Positions 56,582 to 64,000 of a stretch of 64,000 nucleotides of DNA are shown here, in pieces. The position numbers were made by a program, and so were the translations under genes. The stretch comes from Yonghaparkia sp. Root332. GTDB taxonomy: Bacteria; Actinomycetota; Actinomycetes; Actinomycetales; Microbacteriaceae. The stretch lies in assembly GCF_001425665.1 (NCBI RefSeq), contig NZ_LMCX01000001.1:496001-560000 (forward strand). The letters run 5' to 3'. The notes below the pieces were generated by a model. The model did not search any database, was not told the DNA's origin, and was given only the letters and a program-made list of their open reading frames with translations. The stretch's first letter is position 1. Each line of letters opens with the position of its first letter.

Positions 56582-57396
56582 GCGACCACCTCGTGGTGGT
56601 GATCGCCCTCGGGAGCACCCACGACGACGACGCGGCCGTGGGTGCGGATCACGTCGACAGGCGTGCCGTACAGCCCGCTCAGCACGTCGCTGCGCAGCAC
56701 CTCGTCGGGCGCGCCGATCGTGAAGGCGCCGTGGGCGAGGTAGAGCACGCGATCGACCATGCCGAGGACGGGGTTCACGTCGTGCGTGACGAACACGACC
56801 GCGGTCGCGTGATCCCGGCGGCGCGCATCGATGAGCTCGCTCACCCCCCGCTGGTGGTGCAGGTCGAGACTCATGAGCGGCTCGTCGCACAGCAGCAGCG
56901 CAGGGTCGTCGGCGAGCGACTGGGCCACGCGCAGCCGCTGCTGCTCGCCGCCCGAGAGGCTGCCGAGGGGCTGGTCGGCGTAGTGGGCGGCTCCGACGGC
57001 GGCGAGGAGGGCATCCACCCGTTCGCGGTCGGCGCGCGTCGTGATCGGCGGGCCGTAGCGGTGGCCGTTGACGCCGAGCATCACCAGATCGCGCCCGCGC
57101 AGCGGGGTGCCCGGCGCGACGATCTTCTGCTGGGGGATGTAGCCGATGCGCCGGTGACCCCGATGCGCCGGATGCCCGTCCACGAGCACCTCGCCGGCCG
57201 CGAGCCGCTGCTCGCCGAGCATGGCCTTGAGCAGGCTCGTCTTGCCCGTGCCGTTCGCGCCGAGCACCGCGATGAACTCGCCCGCGCGCACCTCGAGGTC
57301 GAGGCCGCTCCAGAGGGTGCGGGCGCCGAACGCGAGCGCCCCGCCGCGGATGCTGAGCACCGGGGCGAGATCGGTCGACGGGGTCGGAGTCGTCAT
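56578..57396 (-). CDS. znuC: Zinc ABC transporter ATPase
   Basis: A 272-residue ATPase. Walker A is GANGTGKTS (about residues 46-54), the signature is GSLSGGEQQRLRVAQSLADDP, Walker B ALLLCDEPLMSLD, and the switch His is in VFVTHDVNPVL. The C-terminal EGDHHHEVVA includes three His residues. The ATG at 57396 overlaps the znuA stop; a frame extension further upstream runs into znuA. Confidence 0.92.
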   Translation of the reverse strand: MTTPTPSTDLAPVLSIRGGALAFGARTLWSGLDLEVRAGEFIAVLGANGTGKTSLLKAMLGEQRLAAGEVLVDGHPAHRGHRRIGYIPQQKIVAPGTPLRGRDLVMLGVNGHRYGPPITTRADRERVDALLAAVGAAHYADQPLGSLSGGEQQRLRVAQSLADDPALLLCDEPLMSLDLHHQRGVSELIDARRRDHATAVVFVTHDVNPVLGMVDRVLYLAHGAFTIGAPDEVLRSDVLSGLYGTPVDVIRTHGRVVVVGAPEGDHHHEVVA

Positions 57397-58400
57397 GCGG
57401 GGCTCAGCGCTCCGACGACTCTCTCGATGTTCGCGCGCATCCACGAGAGGTAGTCCTCCCCGTCCGGCAGGGTCTCGACGAACGAGACCACGGGGATCCC
57501 GGCGGCGCCGGCCGCCTCGCGCACGCGCTCGGTCTCTGGGCTCGCCGTCTGGTCGTTGTAGGCGAGCAGGACGACCTCGCCCGAGCCGATCAGGTCGAGC
57601 GTCTGCTGGAGGGCGAGCGGGGGCACGTCGGCGCCCTCCTCGATCGCCTCGGAGAACTGCTCGGGCGTCTCGTCGTCGAAGCCGAGCTCGGCGAGGAGGT
57701 AGTACGGGACGGGCTCGGTCGCGGCGATCGAGCCCCCGCCCAGGGCCGCCGCGGCCTCATCGAGCTCGGTCGCGAGCGCCTCGAGCTCGGTCATCCACGC
57801 CGTGAGGTTCTGCTCGTAGACCGCGGCGTTGTCGGCGTCGAGGTCGGCGAGCTCGGTCGCGATCGCGGCGGCGACCTCCTCCATGACGTGGATGTCGTAC
57901 CAGACGTGCTCGTTGACGCCCTCGACGTGGGCGTGGTCGGCGCCGTCGGCGTGCTCGTCCTCGGCGTGCGCGTCTGCGGAGGCGTCGGCCTCCTCGCCGG
58001 CGTGGGCCGCGTCGCCGTGGCCGTGGTCGTCATCGATCCCGGCGATCGTCGCGGCCGTGATGACGGCGGCGTCGGCGCCCGAGCCCTCCAGGAGCAGGTC
58101 GATGAAGGGGTCGTAGCCGCCGCCGTTCTCGATGACGAGGTCGGCGCCGGCGATCGCGAGCTGGTCCTGCGCGCTCGCCTCGTAGCTGTGCGGGTCCTGC
58201 GCGGGGGAGTCGATGATGCTCGTCACGCTCGCGAGGTCGCCCACGATGGCCGCGGCGATGTCGCCGTAGACGTTCGTCGAGGCGACGATCGAGAGCCCCT
58301 CGGTCGAGCCGGTCGGGGCCGGTGCGGCGCAGCCCGTGAGCGCGAGACCTGCGGCGGACGCGACGAGGAGCGCGGGGACGGAGCGGCGGAGCGCGGGCAT
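57393..58400 (-). CDS. znuA: Zinc-binding lipoprotein ZnuA (substrate-binding protein)
   Basis: A 335-residue cluster A-I metal-binding lipoprotein. The lipobox ALTGC with Cys24 ends the signal peptide. DPHSYEASAQDQLAIAGADLVIENGGGYDPF supplies the first His ligand, NEHVWYDIHVMEEVA the second, and a long His/Asp/Glu-rich loop (about residues 124-162) is typical of zinc-specific members. It delivers zinc to ZnuB. It is the first gene of znuA-znuC-znuB-zur, preceded by TTGACA-N18-TAGCAT and a Zur-like dyad; the -10 lies 6 nt from the ATG. Confidence 0.93.
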   Translation of the reverse strand: MPALRRSVPALLVASAAGLALTGCAAPAPTGSTEGLSIVASTNVYGDIAAAIVGDLASVTSIIDSPAQDPHSYEASAQDQLAIAGADLVIENGGGYDPFIDLLLEGSGADAAVITAATIAGIDDDHGHGDAAHAGEEADASADAHAEDEHADGADHAHVEGVNEHVWYDIHVMEEVAAAIATELADLDADNAAVYEQNLTAWMTELEALATELDEAAAALGGGSIAATEPVPYYLLAELGFDDETPEQFSEAIEEGADVPPLALQQTLDLIGSGEVVLLAYNDQTASPETERVREAAGAAGIPVVSFVETLPDGEDYLSWMRANIERVVGALSPA

Positions 58401-58406
58401 GAGCCG

Positions 58407-58436
58407 ATGCTAGGACTTACTGAGAACCGTTGTCAA
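58407..58436 (-). promoter_or_regulatory. znuA promoter (TTGACA-N18-TAGCAT)
   Basis: On the minus strand TTGACA (58431-58436) and TAGCAT (58407-58412) are 18 nt apart; TAGCAT ends 6 nt before the znuA ATG. The -35 lies within the Zur-like operator. Confidence 0.7.
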
Positions 58437-58447
58437 AACGATTCTCA
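58421..58447. promoter_or_regulatory. Zur-like operator of the znuACB-zur operon
   Basis: TGAGAACCGTT at 58421-58431 and AACGATTCTCA at 58437-58447 are inverted repeats with a single mismatch, separated by 5 nt. The dyad resembles Zur/Fur-type sites with AT-rich arms and covers the -35 of znuA, so binding would repress the operon. Confidence 0.78.
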
Positions 58448-58517
58448 ATAAGGATCGCTCGAGTGTCGAGGCGGGTGTCGATACGGGAGGTGGCTCGGCG
58501 TGCCCGGCGCCCGCCCC

Positions 58518-58609
58518 GCGTGCACGTTCTCCGGAGATCCGGTCGCGACGCGGCAGGGCACCCCGGCGCTGCCGGCACGCGGCGCCGGATCTCCGGAGAA
58601 CGTGCACGC
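58518..58609. repeat. 25-bp perfect inverted repeat with 42-nt loop
   Basis: The arms 58518-58542 and 58585-58609 are exact complements; each contains GTGCACGTTCTCCGGAGATC or its complement, with CTCCGGAG as an inner palindrome. The loop itself is GC-rich. Such long stems suit a strong terminator or a REP/MITE-like element. Confidence 0.8.
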
Positions 58610-58651
58610 CGTCGCGGTCCGGCGGAGTGCGGGCCCGGAGGCGGGCTCGCC

Positions 58652-58707
58652 AGGGCGGAGCGGGCAGGCCGGAGCGGGCGGGGCGGAGCGGGCGGGACGG
58701 AGCGGGC
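58652..58707. repeat. Four copies of a 14-nt GC-rich tandem repeat
   Basis: The core GGAGCGGGC recurs at 58657, 58671, 58685 and 58699, an exact 14-nt period; degenerate copies continue to about 58734. It ends about 17 nt before the TACCCT hexamer of the next gene. Confidence 0.75.
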
Positions 58708-58750
58708 GGGCCCGACCGGGCGGGCTCGGCGGGCTCCCCGGCGGCGCGGC

Positions 58751-58756
58751 TACCCT
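58751..58756 (+). promoter_or_regulatory. TACCCT -10 hexamer for a leaderless DDN-type transcript
   Basis: TACCCT ends 7 nt before the ATG at 58764, so the long upstream frame to 58500, which crosses the repeats, is not used. Confidence 0.55.
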
Positions 58757-58763
58757 GCGCTCC

Positions 58764-59282
58764 ATGTCGAATCGTCTGGCCATGCTCGCGATGACCGGGC
58801 TCCACCGCGTCGTGCTGCGCCTCACCGGCGGCCGGGTCGGCGCCTCGCTCGGGCGCATGCGCGTGATCGAGCTCGTGACGCGCGGCCGGAAGTCCGGCGC
58901 GGAGCGCCGGGCCATCCTCACCGTCCCCGTCGTCGAGACCACGGAGGCGGGCGAGACGCTCGTCGTCGTGGCCTCGCGCGGCGGGGACGACCTCATGCCG
59001 TCGTGGTACCTCAACCTCGTCGCCGACCCCGAGGTCGGCGTCGCCTCGGCCGCGGGCGGCGATGCGATGCCGTATCGCGCCCGCACCGCGAACGACACCG
59101 AGCGGGCACGGCTGTGGCCGCTCGCCGTGCGCGCCTACAGCGGATACGCCGCCTATCAGCGGCGAACGCGGCGCACGATCCCGCTCGTGCTGCTCGAGCC
59201 CGAGCCTCAGCGGGACGCGCGACGCGACACGGAGGCCCGCGCGCGGACGGTCGGGGAGGCCGGCTCGGAGCCCGGGAGCTAG
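58764..59282 (+). CDS. Nitroreductase/quinone reductase-family deazaflavin-type protein
   Basis: A 172-residue split-barrel protein of the DDN type (PF04075): [50 protein letters not shown] and [32 protein letters not shown] follow the family order. Known members use F420H2 to reduce quinones or nitro-compounds; those without F420 are unstudied. The last 25 residues are charged and variable. Its stop shares CTAG with the convergent E2 gene. Confidence 0.82.
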   Translation: MSNRLAMLAMTGLHRVVLRLTGGRVGASLGRMRVIELVTRGRKSGAERRAILTVPVVETTEAGETLVVVASRGGDDLMPSWYLNLVADPEVGVASAAGGDAMPYRARTANDTERARLWPLAVRAYSGYAAYQRRTRRTIPLVLLEPEPQRDARRDTEARARTVGEAGSEPGS

Positions 59283-60724
59283 TCGAGCAGGAGCGCCGGC
59301 TCCTCGATCACGCTCGCGACGTCCGCGAGGAAGCGGCTCGCGACATCCCCGTCGACGACGCGGTGATCGAACGACGCCCCGAGCGTCGTGACGAAGCGCG
59401 GACGCACCTCGCCGTCGACGACCCACGGCTTCTGCTTGATCGTGCCGAGCGCGACGATCGCGACCTCGCCGGGGTTGAGGATGGGCGTGCCGGTGTCCAT
59501 GCCGAAGACGCCGATGTTCGTCACCGTGATGGTGCCGTCGGCCATGTCGGCGGGCTGCAGGCGCCCATCGCGGGCCGTGATCGTGAGCTGCTCGATCGCC
59601 TGCGCGAGCTCGCGCAGGCTCATCGCCTGGGCGTTCTTGACGTTCGGCACGACGAGCCCGCGCGGCGTCGCGGCGGCGAAGCCGAAGTTGACGAAGTGGT
59701 GGACGATGATCTCCTCGTCCGTCCACGTCGAGTTGACCGTCGGGTTGCGGCGCACGGCCCAGATCATGGCCTTCGCCATGATGAGCATCGGCGAGACCTT
59801 GATGCCCGCGAAGTCGGGGCTCGCCTTGAGGCGCTTGACGAACTCCATCGTGCGGGTGGCGTCGACGTCGACGAAGATGCTCACGTGCGGGGCGGTGAAG
59901 GCGCTGCGCACCATGCCCTGCGCGATGGCCTTGCGCACGCCCTTGACGGGGATGCGCTCCTCGCGCACCTCCGGCCACTCGGGCGTCTGGATGTTGCGGA
60001 ACACGCTCGCCTGCGACGCCTGGCGGATGACGTCGTCGCGGGTGATCTCGCCCGCGAGGCCGGTCGGCTGGACGGTCGCCAGGTCGACGCCGAGATCCTT
60101 CGCGAGCTTTCGGATCGGCGGCTTCGCGATCACCGGCCCGGCCGAGGCGGCCGGCACGAAGGGCGAGGGGGCGGGGCGGGATGCCACGGCGCTCGTCGCG
60201 GCGTCGCCCTCGTGGCGCCCGCCCGCGTCACCGCCCGAGCCCGCGCGCCGGCGGCGGGACGCCACGTGGCCCTTCGCTCCGTACCCGACGAGCACGGCTC
60301 CGGGCCTCTCGTCGTGGTCGATGCTCTCGGCGGTGTCGGTCGCGGCGGCCGATACCTCCTCGGCGCGCGCGGCGGACGGAGCGGCGGCCGGAACGGCGGC
60401 GGCCGGGGCGGCGGCCGATGGGGCCGCGCCGTCGGGCCGAGCCGCGGAGCCCGCGGACGGCGCGGCGTCGGCGGGGGCATCCGCCCCATCGCGGACGCGC
60501 ACGATGGGGGTGCCGACCTCGACGGTCTGCCCCTCGGCGACGAGGAGGGCGTCGACGGTGCCCGCGAACGGGCTCGGCAGCTCGACGAGCGACTTCGCGG
60601 TCTCGATCTCGCACAGCACCTGGTTGACCGTGATGGTCTCGCCCGGCCGCACGCGCCACGACACGATCTCGGCCTCGGTCAGACCCTCGCCGACGTCGGG
60701 GAGCGGGAACTCGGAAACGCTCAT
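59279..60724 (-). CDS. bkdC: Branched-chain 2-oxoacid dehydrogenase E2 (dihydrolipoamide acyltransferase)
   Basis: A 481-residue E2. One lipoyl domain (residues 1-80) carries the lipoylated Lys44 in [14 protein letters not shown] long Ala/Pro linker leads to the subunit-binding domain ([20 protein letters not shown], about residue 200), then the catalytic domain with [19 protein letters not shown]. It transfers acyl groups from E1 to CoA. A GGAGTC site precedes the ATG, 16 nt past the E1 beta stop. The link to E1 alpha/beta of the bkd type and a Pat-type aminotransferase supports a branched-chain acid substrate over pyruvate. Confidence 0.9.
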   Translation of the reverse strand: MSVSEFPLPDVGEGLTEAEIVSWRVRPGETITVNQVLCEIETAKSLVELPSPFAGTVDALLVAEGQTVEVGTPIVRVRDGADAPADAAPSAGSAARPDGAAPSAAAPAAAVPAAAPSAARAEEVSAAATDTAESIDHDERPGAVLVGYGAKGHVASRRRRAGSGGDAGGRHEGDAATSAVASRPAPSPFVPAASAGPVIAKPPIRKLAKDLGVDLATVQPTGLAGEITRDDVIRQASQASVFRNIQTPEWPEVREERIPVKGVRKAIAQGMVRSAFTAPHVSIFVDVDATRTMEFVKRLKASPDFAGIKVSPMLIMAKAMIWAVRRNPTVNSTWTDEEIIVHHFVNFGFAAATPRGLVVPNVKNAQAMSLRELAQAIEQLTITARDGRLQPADMADGTITVTNIGVFGMDTGTPILNPGEVAIVALGTIKQKPWVVDGEVRPRFVTTLGASFDHRVVDGDVASRFLADVASVIEEPALLLD

Positions 60725-60740
60725 GGTGACTCCTGGCTGA

Positions 60741-61832
60741 TCAGTACGAGAGAGCGCGGTCGACGCCGTCGAGGATGCGGTCGACGTCGGGGAGGTAGGC
60801 GCCCTCGAGCTTCGCGGGCGGGAAGGGCGTGTCGAAGCCCGAGACGCGGATGACCGGGGCCTCGAGCGAGAAGAACGCGCGCTCGGAGACCGTCGCGGCG
60901 ATCTCGCTGCCGACGCTCACGCCGCCGGGCGCCTCCTGCGCGACGACGAGGCGGCCGGTGCGGCGCACCGACTCCAGCAGGGGCTCGTAGTCGATCGGGC
61001 TCAGCGAGCGGAGGTCGACGACCTCGATGCTCGTGCCCTCCTCTTCGGCGAGCGCCGCCGCGTCGAGCAGCATGCTCACCATCGCCCCGTGGCCGACGAC
61101 GGTGACGTCGGTGCCGCGGCGCACGATGCGGCTGGCGTGGAGGGCCAGCCCCGAGGCGTCGAGGTCGACGGGCCCCTTGGGCCAGTAGCGACTCTTCGGC
61201 TCGAAGAACAGCACGGGGTCGTCGCTCGCGATCGCCTCCTGGATCATCCAGTACGCGTCGTGCGGCGTCGCCGGGCTCACGAGGCGCAGGCCCGGGGTGT
61301 GGGCGAAGTAGGCCTCGGGGCTCTCCTGGTGGTGCTCGACGGCGCCGATGTGCCCGCCGTACGGCACCCGGATCACGACGGGCATGCGCAGCGAGCCCTC
61401 GTGCCGCGCGGTGAGCTTCGCGAGCTGGGTCGTGATCTGGTCGAAGCCGGGGAAGATGAAGCCGTCGAACTGGATCTCGCACACCGGCCGGTAGCCGCGC
61501 ATCGCGAGCCCGATCGCGGTGCCGATGATGCCCGACTCCGCGAGCGGGGTGTCGATGACGCGGTGCGCGCCGAAGTCGCGCTGCAGATTCTCGGTCACGC
61601 GGAAGACGCCGCCGAGCGGCCCGATGTCCTCCCCCATGAGCAGAACCTTCTCGTCGGCCGCGAGGGCGGCCGCGAGGCCGGCGTTGAGCGCCTTCGCCAT
61701 CGGCATCGTGCGCACGCCGCCGCCGGTGATGAGGGATGCCGCGCTCGCGCCGGCCGCGTCGCCGCTGGTCGCGTGCGCGGTCGCGCTCGTCGTCGTGCTC
61801 ACGGCGGCGGAGGCGTCGAGCGTGTCGGTCAT
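60741..61832 (-). CDS. bkdB: 2-oxoacid dehydrogenase E1 component, beta subunit
   Basis: A 363-residue transketolase-like subunit. A variable Ala/Thr-rich head of about 45 residues precedes [31 protein letters not shown], then [61 protein letters not shown] and the C-terminal [18 protein letters not shown]. With the alpha subunit it forms the thiamine-diphosphate site. The ATG at 61832 overlaps the alpha-subunit stop by 4 nt (ATGA). Confidence 0.92.
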   Translation of the reverse strand: MTDTLDASAAVSTTTSATAHATSGDAAGASAASLITGGGVRTMPMAKALNAGLAAALAADEKVLLMGEDIGPLGGVFRVTENLQRDFGAHRVIDTPLAESGIIGTAIGLAMRGYRPVCEIQFDGFIFPGFDQITTQLAKLTARHEGSLRMPVVIRVPYGGHIGAVEHHQESPEAYFAHTPGLRLVSPATPHDAYWMIQEAIASDDPVLFFEPKSRYWPKGPVDLDASGLALHASRIVRRGTDVTVVGHGAMVSMLLDAAALAEEEGTSIEVVDLRSLSPIDYEPLLESVRRTGRLVVAQEAPGGVSVGSEIAATVSERAFFSLEAPVIRVSGFDTPFPPAKLEGAYLPDVDRILDGVDRALSY

Positions 61833-62944
61833 GCGTCTCCTCCGAAGGCGGCCTCGTAGCTGCGCAGCCACTCGCGCTGGGTATCCATCACCGGGTGCTG
61901 CTCGCTGTAGACGTGGGCGAACATCGACTCGGCCGTCGGCGGCTCGAGGGCGAGGGTGCGGCGGCGGGCGTCGGCGGCGAAGTCGGCGGCCTCGGCGGCG
62001 ACCTCGGCGAAGAACTGATCACTCGCGCCGCGGCCCCGCAAGTAGGTCTCGAAGCGAGCGATCGGGTCGCGGCGGCGCCACGACTCGACCTCGTCGTCGG
62101 CGCGGTACTTGGTGGGGTCGTCGCTCGTGGTGTGCGCGCCCATCCGGTAGGTGAGCGCCTCGATGAAGCGCGGCCCCTCACCGGAGCGCGCGGCGTCGAG
62201 GCTCTCGAGGGTCACCGCGTAGCTCGCGAGCACGTCGTTGCCGTCGATCTGCACGCTCGGGATGCCGAACCCGGCCGGTCGGTGGAAGAGGGGCGTGCGC
62301 GACTGCACGCTCACGGGCACCGAGATCGCCCAGTGGTTGTTCTGCAGGAAGAACACCTGGGGCGTGGCGTAGCTCTGCGCGAAGACGAAGGCTTCGTTGA
62401 CGTCGCCCTGGCTCGTGGCGCCGTCGCCGAAGTAGACCATGACGGCGGTGTCGCGGGTCTCGTCGCCGGTGCCGACGAGCCCGTCGAACTGCACGCCCAT
62501 CGCGTAGCCGGTCGCGTGCAGGGTCTGCGACCCGATGACGAGCGTGTAGAGGTGGAAGTTGCCGACCTCCTCCGGCACCCAGCCGCCGTGGCTGAGGCCG
62601 CGGAGCATGGCGATGATCTGCACGACGTCGAGGCCGCGGATGTGGCCGACGGCGTGCTCGCGGTAGGCGGGGAAGATGTGGTCCTGCGGGCGGGCGGCGT
62701 AGCCGGAGCCGACCTGCGCGGCCTCCTGCCCGAGGCTCGGGATCCACAGCGCGAGCTGGCCCTGGCGCTGCAGGTTGCCGGCCTCGATGTCGAAGGCGCG
62801 GATGACCGTCATCGTGCGGTGGAAGCTCTGCAGCAGGCTCTCGTCGAGGCCGTCGACGACGGGCCGGTACCGCTCGGCGCGCTCGCTGTCGACGAGTCGG
62901 CCGTCGGGCGCGAGGAGCTGCAGGGTCTCGGCCGTGTGCGACAT
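61829..62944 (-). CDS. bkdA: 2-oxoacid dehydrogenase E1 component, alpha subunit
   Basis: A 371-residue thiamine-dependent subunit. The diphosphate motif is split as YFGDGATSQGDVNEAFVFAQ and FFLQNNHWAIS. FHRTMTVIRAFDIEAGNLQRQG opens the fold, and YRMGAHTTSDDPTKYR is the conserved phosphorylation-loop-like region. The ATG at 62944 has TAGAGT 7 nt ahead, giving a leaderless start for the E1a-E1b-E2 operon. A few residues of frame extend upstream without a start signal. Confidence 0.92.
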   Translation of the reverse strand: MSHTAETLQLLAPDGRLVDSERAERYRPVVDGLDESLLQSFHRTMTVIRAFDIEAGNLQRQGQLALWIPSLGQEAAQVGSGYAARPQDHIFPAYREHAVGHIRGLDVVQIIAMLRGLSHGGWVPEEVGNFHLYTLVIGSQTLHATGYAMGVQFDGLVGTGDETRDTAVMVYFGDGATSQGDVNEAFVFAQSYATPQVFFLQNNHWAISVPVSVQSRTPLFHRPAGFGIPSVQIDGNDVLASYAVTLESLDAARSGEGPRFIEALTYRMGAHTTSDDPTKYRADDEVESWRRRDPIARFETYLRGRGASDQFFAEVAAEAADFAADARRRTLALEPPTAESMFAHVYSEQHPVMDTQREWLRSYEAAFGGDA

Positions 62945-62951
62945 GGAGTCC

Positions 62952-62957
62952 ACTCTA
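62952..62957 (-). promoter_or_regulatory. TAGAGT -10 hexamer for the leaderless bkd operon
   Basis: On the minus strand TAGAGT ends 7 nt before the E1 alpha ATG, in the 34-nt gap behind the aminotransferase gene. Confidence 0.6.
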
Positions 62958-62970
62958 GGCGCGGGCTGGG

Positions 62971-62989
62971 GCACCCGCTCAGAGGGTGC
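62971..62989 (-). terminator. Small hairpin over the aminotransferase stop codon
   Basis: GCACCC and GGGTGC form a 6-bp stem with a 7-nt loop that includes the aminotransferase stop codon, just before the bkd promoter; a weak terminator candidate. Confidence 0.35.
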
Positions 62990-64000
62990 GGACAACCTCG
63001 CCCGCGATCCGCAGGAGGGTGGCGACAGATCCGGCTTCGCCGATCGAGACGCGGATGCCCTCCGGAGGGAAGGCGCGGGCGATGATGCCAGCCTCGGCCA
63101 GGAGCTCGGCGACCGCGGCCGTGCGCTCGCCCGTCGCGAGCCACACGAAGTTGCCCTCGCTCTGCGGGATCGCCCAGCCCTGCGCGCGCAACGCGTTCAC
63201 GACCTCGTCGCGGCGGTCGGCGAGCTCGGCGACGTGGCCGAGCAGCTCGTCCTCGTGGTCGAGCGCGGCGAGGACGGCCGCCTGCGCGGCGCCGGTGACG
63301 GAGAGCGGGATCTGCGTCGCGCGGGCGGCGTCGATGATCGGGCGATCGGCGATCGCGTAGCCGATGCGGAGGCCGGCGAGACCGTAGGCCTTGGAGAAGG
63401 TGCGGAGGATGACGAGGTTGGGCCAGCGGCGCACGAGGCACGCGCCGTCGACGGCCCCGTCGGCCCGGACGAACTCGGCGTACGCCTCGTCGAGGAGCAC
63501 GAGGAGGTCGGCGGGCACGGCGGCCATGAAGCGCTCGAACTCGTCGGCGCCGACCGCGGGGCCGGTCGGGTTGTTCGGGCTGCAGACGATCACGAGCCGC
63601 GTGCGATCGGTGACGGCCGCGGCCATCGCGGTCAGATCGTGCCGCGCGTTCTCGTCGAGCGCCACGGGCACGCCGACGGCGCCGGCGACCGTGATGAGGC
63701 CGGGGTAGGCCTCGAAGCTGCGCCAGGCGTGGACGACCTCGTCGCCCGCGCCGGCCGCCGCGGAGATGAGCTGGGCGAGGATGCTGACGGATCCGGCGCC
63801 GACGATGATCTCGTCGGCGGTGACCCCGTGGCGTGCGGCGAGGCGCTCCCGGACGCCGAGCGCCGTCGCATCCGGGTACCGATTGGTCGTGGCGGCCGCC
63901 TCGGCGATCGCGGCGAGGACGGCCGGATGCGGCGGGGCGGGGTTCTCGTTGCTGGAGAGCTTGAACGCGTCGGCGGCCGCCGGGCGACCCTGGCGGTAGG
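62979..64000 (-). CDS. HisC/Pat-type aminotransferase, 5' end outside the window
   Basis: A PLP enzyme of fold type I open from its stop at 62979 to the right edge, about 340 residues. [47 protein letters not shown] and [15 protein letters not shown] come from the region beyond 63671. [20 protein letters not shown] and [16 protein letters not shown] with the PLP lysine follow. WRSFEAYP is typical of the Pat (phenylalanine/aromatic aminotransferase) branch of the HisC family, so an aromatic amino-acid role is more likely than histidine synthesis. The true start lies beyond the window. Confidence 0.86.
   Translation of the reverse strand, partial: YRQGRPAAADAFKLSSNENPAPPHPAVLAAIAEAAATTNRYPDATALGVRERLAARHGVTADEIIVGAGSVSILAQLISAAAGAGDEVVHAWRSFEAYPGLITVAGAVGVPVALDENARHDLTAMAAAVTDRTRLVIVCSPNNPTGPAVGADEFERFMAAVPADLLVLLDEAYAEFVRADGAVDGACLVRRWPNLVILRTFSKAYGLAGLRIGYAIADRPIIDAARATQIPLSVTGAAQAAVLAALDHEDELLGHVAELADRRDEVVNALRAQGWAIPQSEGNFVWLATGERTAAVAELLAEAGIIARAFPPEGIRVSIGEAGSVATLLRIAGEVVRTL

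Larger units (their letters stand above)
58448..58763. other. Repeat-rich 316-nt spacer
   Basis: No gene is visible between the Zur-like operator and the start at 58764. The spacer holds a 25-bp perfect inverted repeat, a 14-nt tandem repeat and, at its right end, the TACCCT promoter hexamer, all listed separately. Confidence 0.7.

Noticed and set aside
58518-58609. Terminal inverted repeats of an insertion sequence
   Set aside because: The arms enclose only 42 nt with no open frame, and no target duplication is visible, so it is a hairpin or small repeat rather than an IS.

Overview
The window is very GC-rich DNA with dense gene packing, frequent GTG starts, 4-nt ATGA/GTGA gene overlaps and no visible IS element, CRISPR array or rRNA. 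Several features point to a pigmented actinobacterium, most likely of the Microbacteriaceae: a C50-type carotenoid operon (crtE-B-I-Ye-Yf-Eb with divergent idi), an HspR/HAIR-controlled dnaK-grpE-dnaJ-hspR operon, a ClpB without its N-domain, a DUF6421-like protein, the GlgX-TreY-TreZ route, and several enzymes of F420-associated families. All names rest on reading the sequence and on family recall; no database search was run.

Layout. 1-9.2 kb: the start of an AEC-type transporter, a DUF6421-like gene with an SDR gene, a NarL-type two-component system, a NatAB-like ABC exporter, a threonine aldolase, and an orphan AAA ATPase in a locally AT-richer patch. 9.3-18.8 kb: acyl-CoA ligase, PGPGW-type membrane protein, LLM oxidoreductase, LysE-type exporter, zinc alcohol dehydrogenase, clpB with a HAIR operator, an F420-reductase-like protein and an RsmC-like methyltransferase. 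18.8-23.7 kb: two consecutive divergent pairs of a single-domain receiver and a MASE1-like membrane histidine kinase; a third pair lies at 44.0-46.5 kb. 23.7-27.8 kb: the heat-shock operon. 27.9-31.5 kb: a UMF1-like transporter, a GNAT-AAA+ fusion protein and a PEP-mutase/isocitrate-lyase-family enzyme. 31.5-38.0 kb: translationally coupled glgX-treY-treZ. 38.3-44.0 kb: the carotenoid operon and idi, fired from a 21-nt divergent spacer. 46.5-53.8 kb: dcd, tRNA-Gly(CCC), small enzymes and membrane proteins, a PIF1-like helicase and a CopD-CtaG fusion. 53.9-58.4 kb: HU, zinc-ligand-free rpmB-rpmG-rpsN, and zur/znuBCA behind a Zur-like operator. 58.5-64.0 kb: a repeat-rich spacer, a DDN-type reductase, a branched-chain 2-oxoacid dehydrogenase operon (E1a-E1b-E2) and a HisC/Pat-type aminotransferase running off the right edge.

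Two themes run through the window. First, at least 17 genes have a TANNNT hexamer ending exactly 6-7 nt before the start codon, which predicts leaderless transcripts and helped fix many starts. Second, gene clusters carry readable regulatory logic: HAIR elements for HspR at dnaK and clpB, a Zur-like dyad over the znuA promoter, and palindromes ahead of glgX and of the alcohol dehydrogenase gene.
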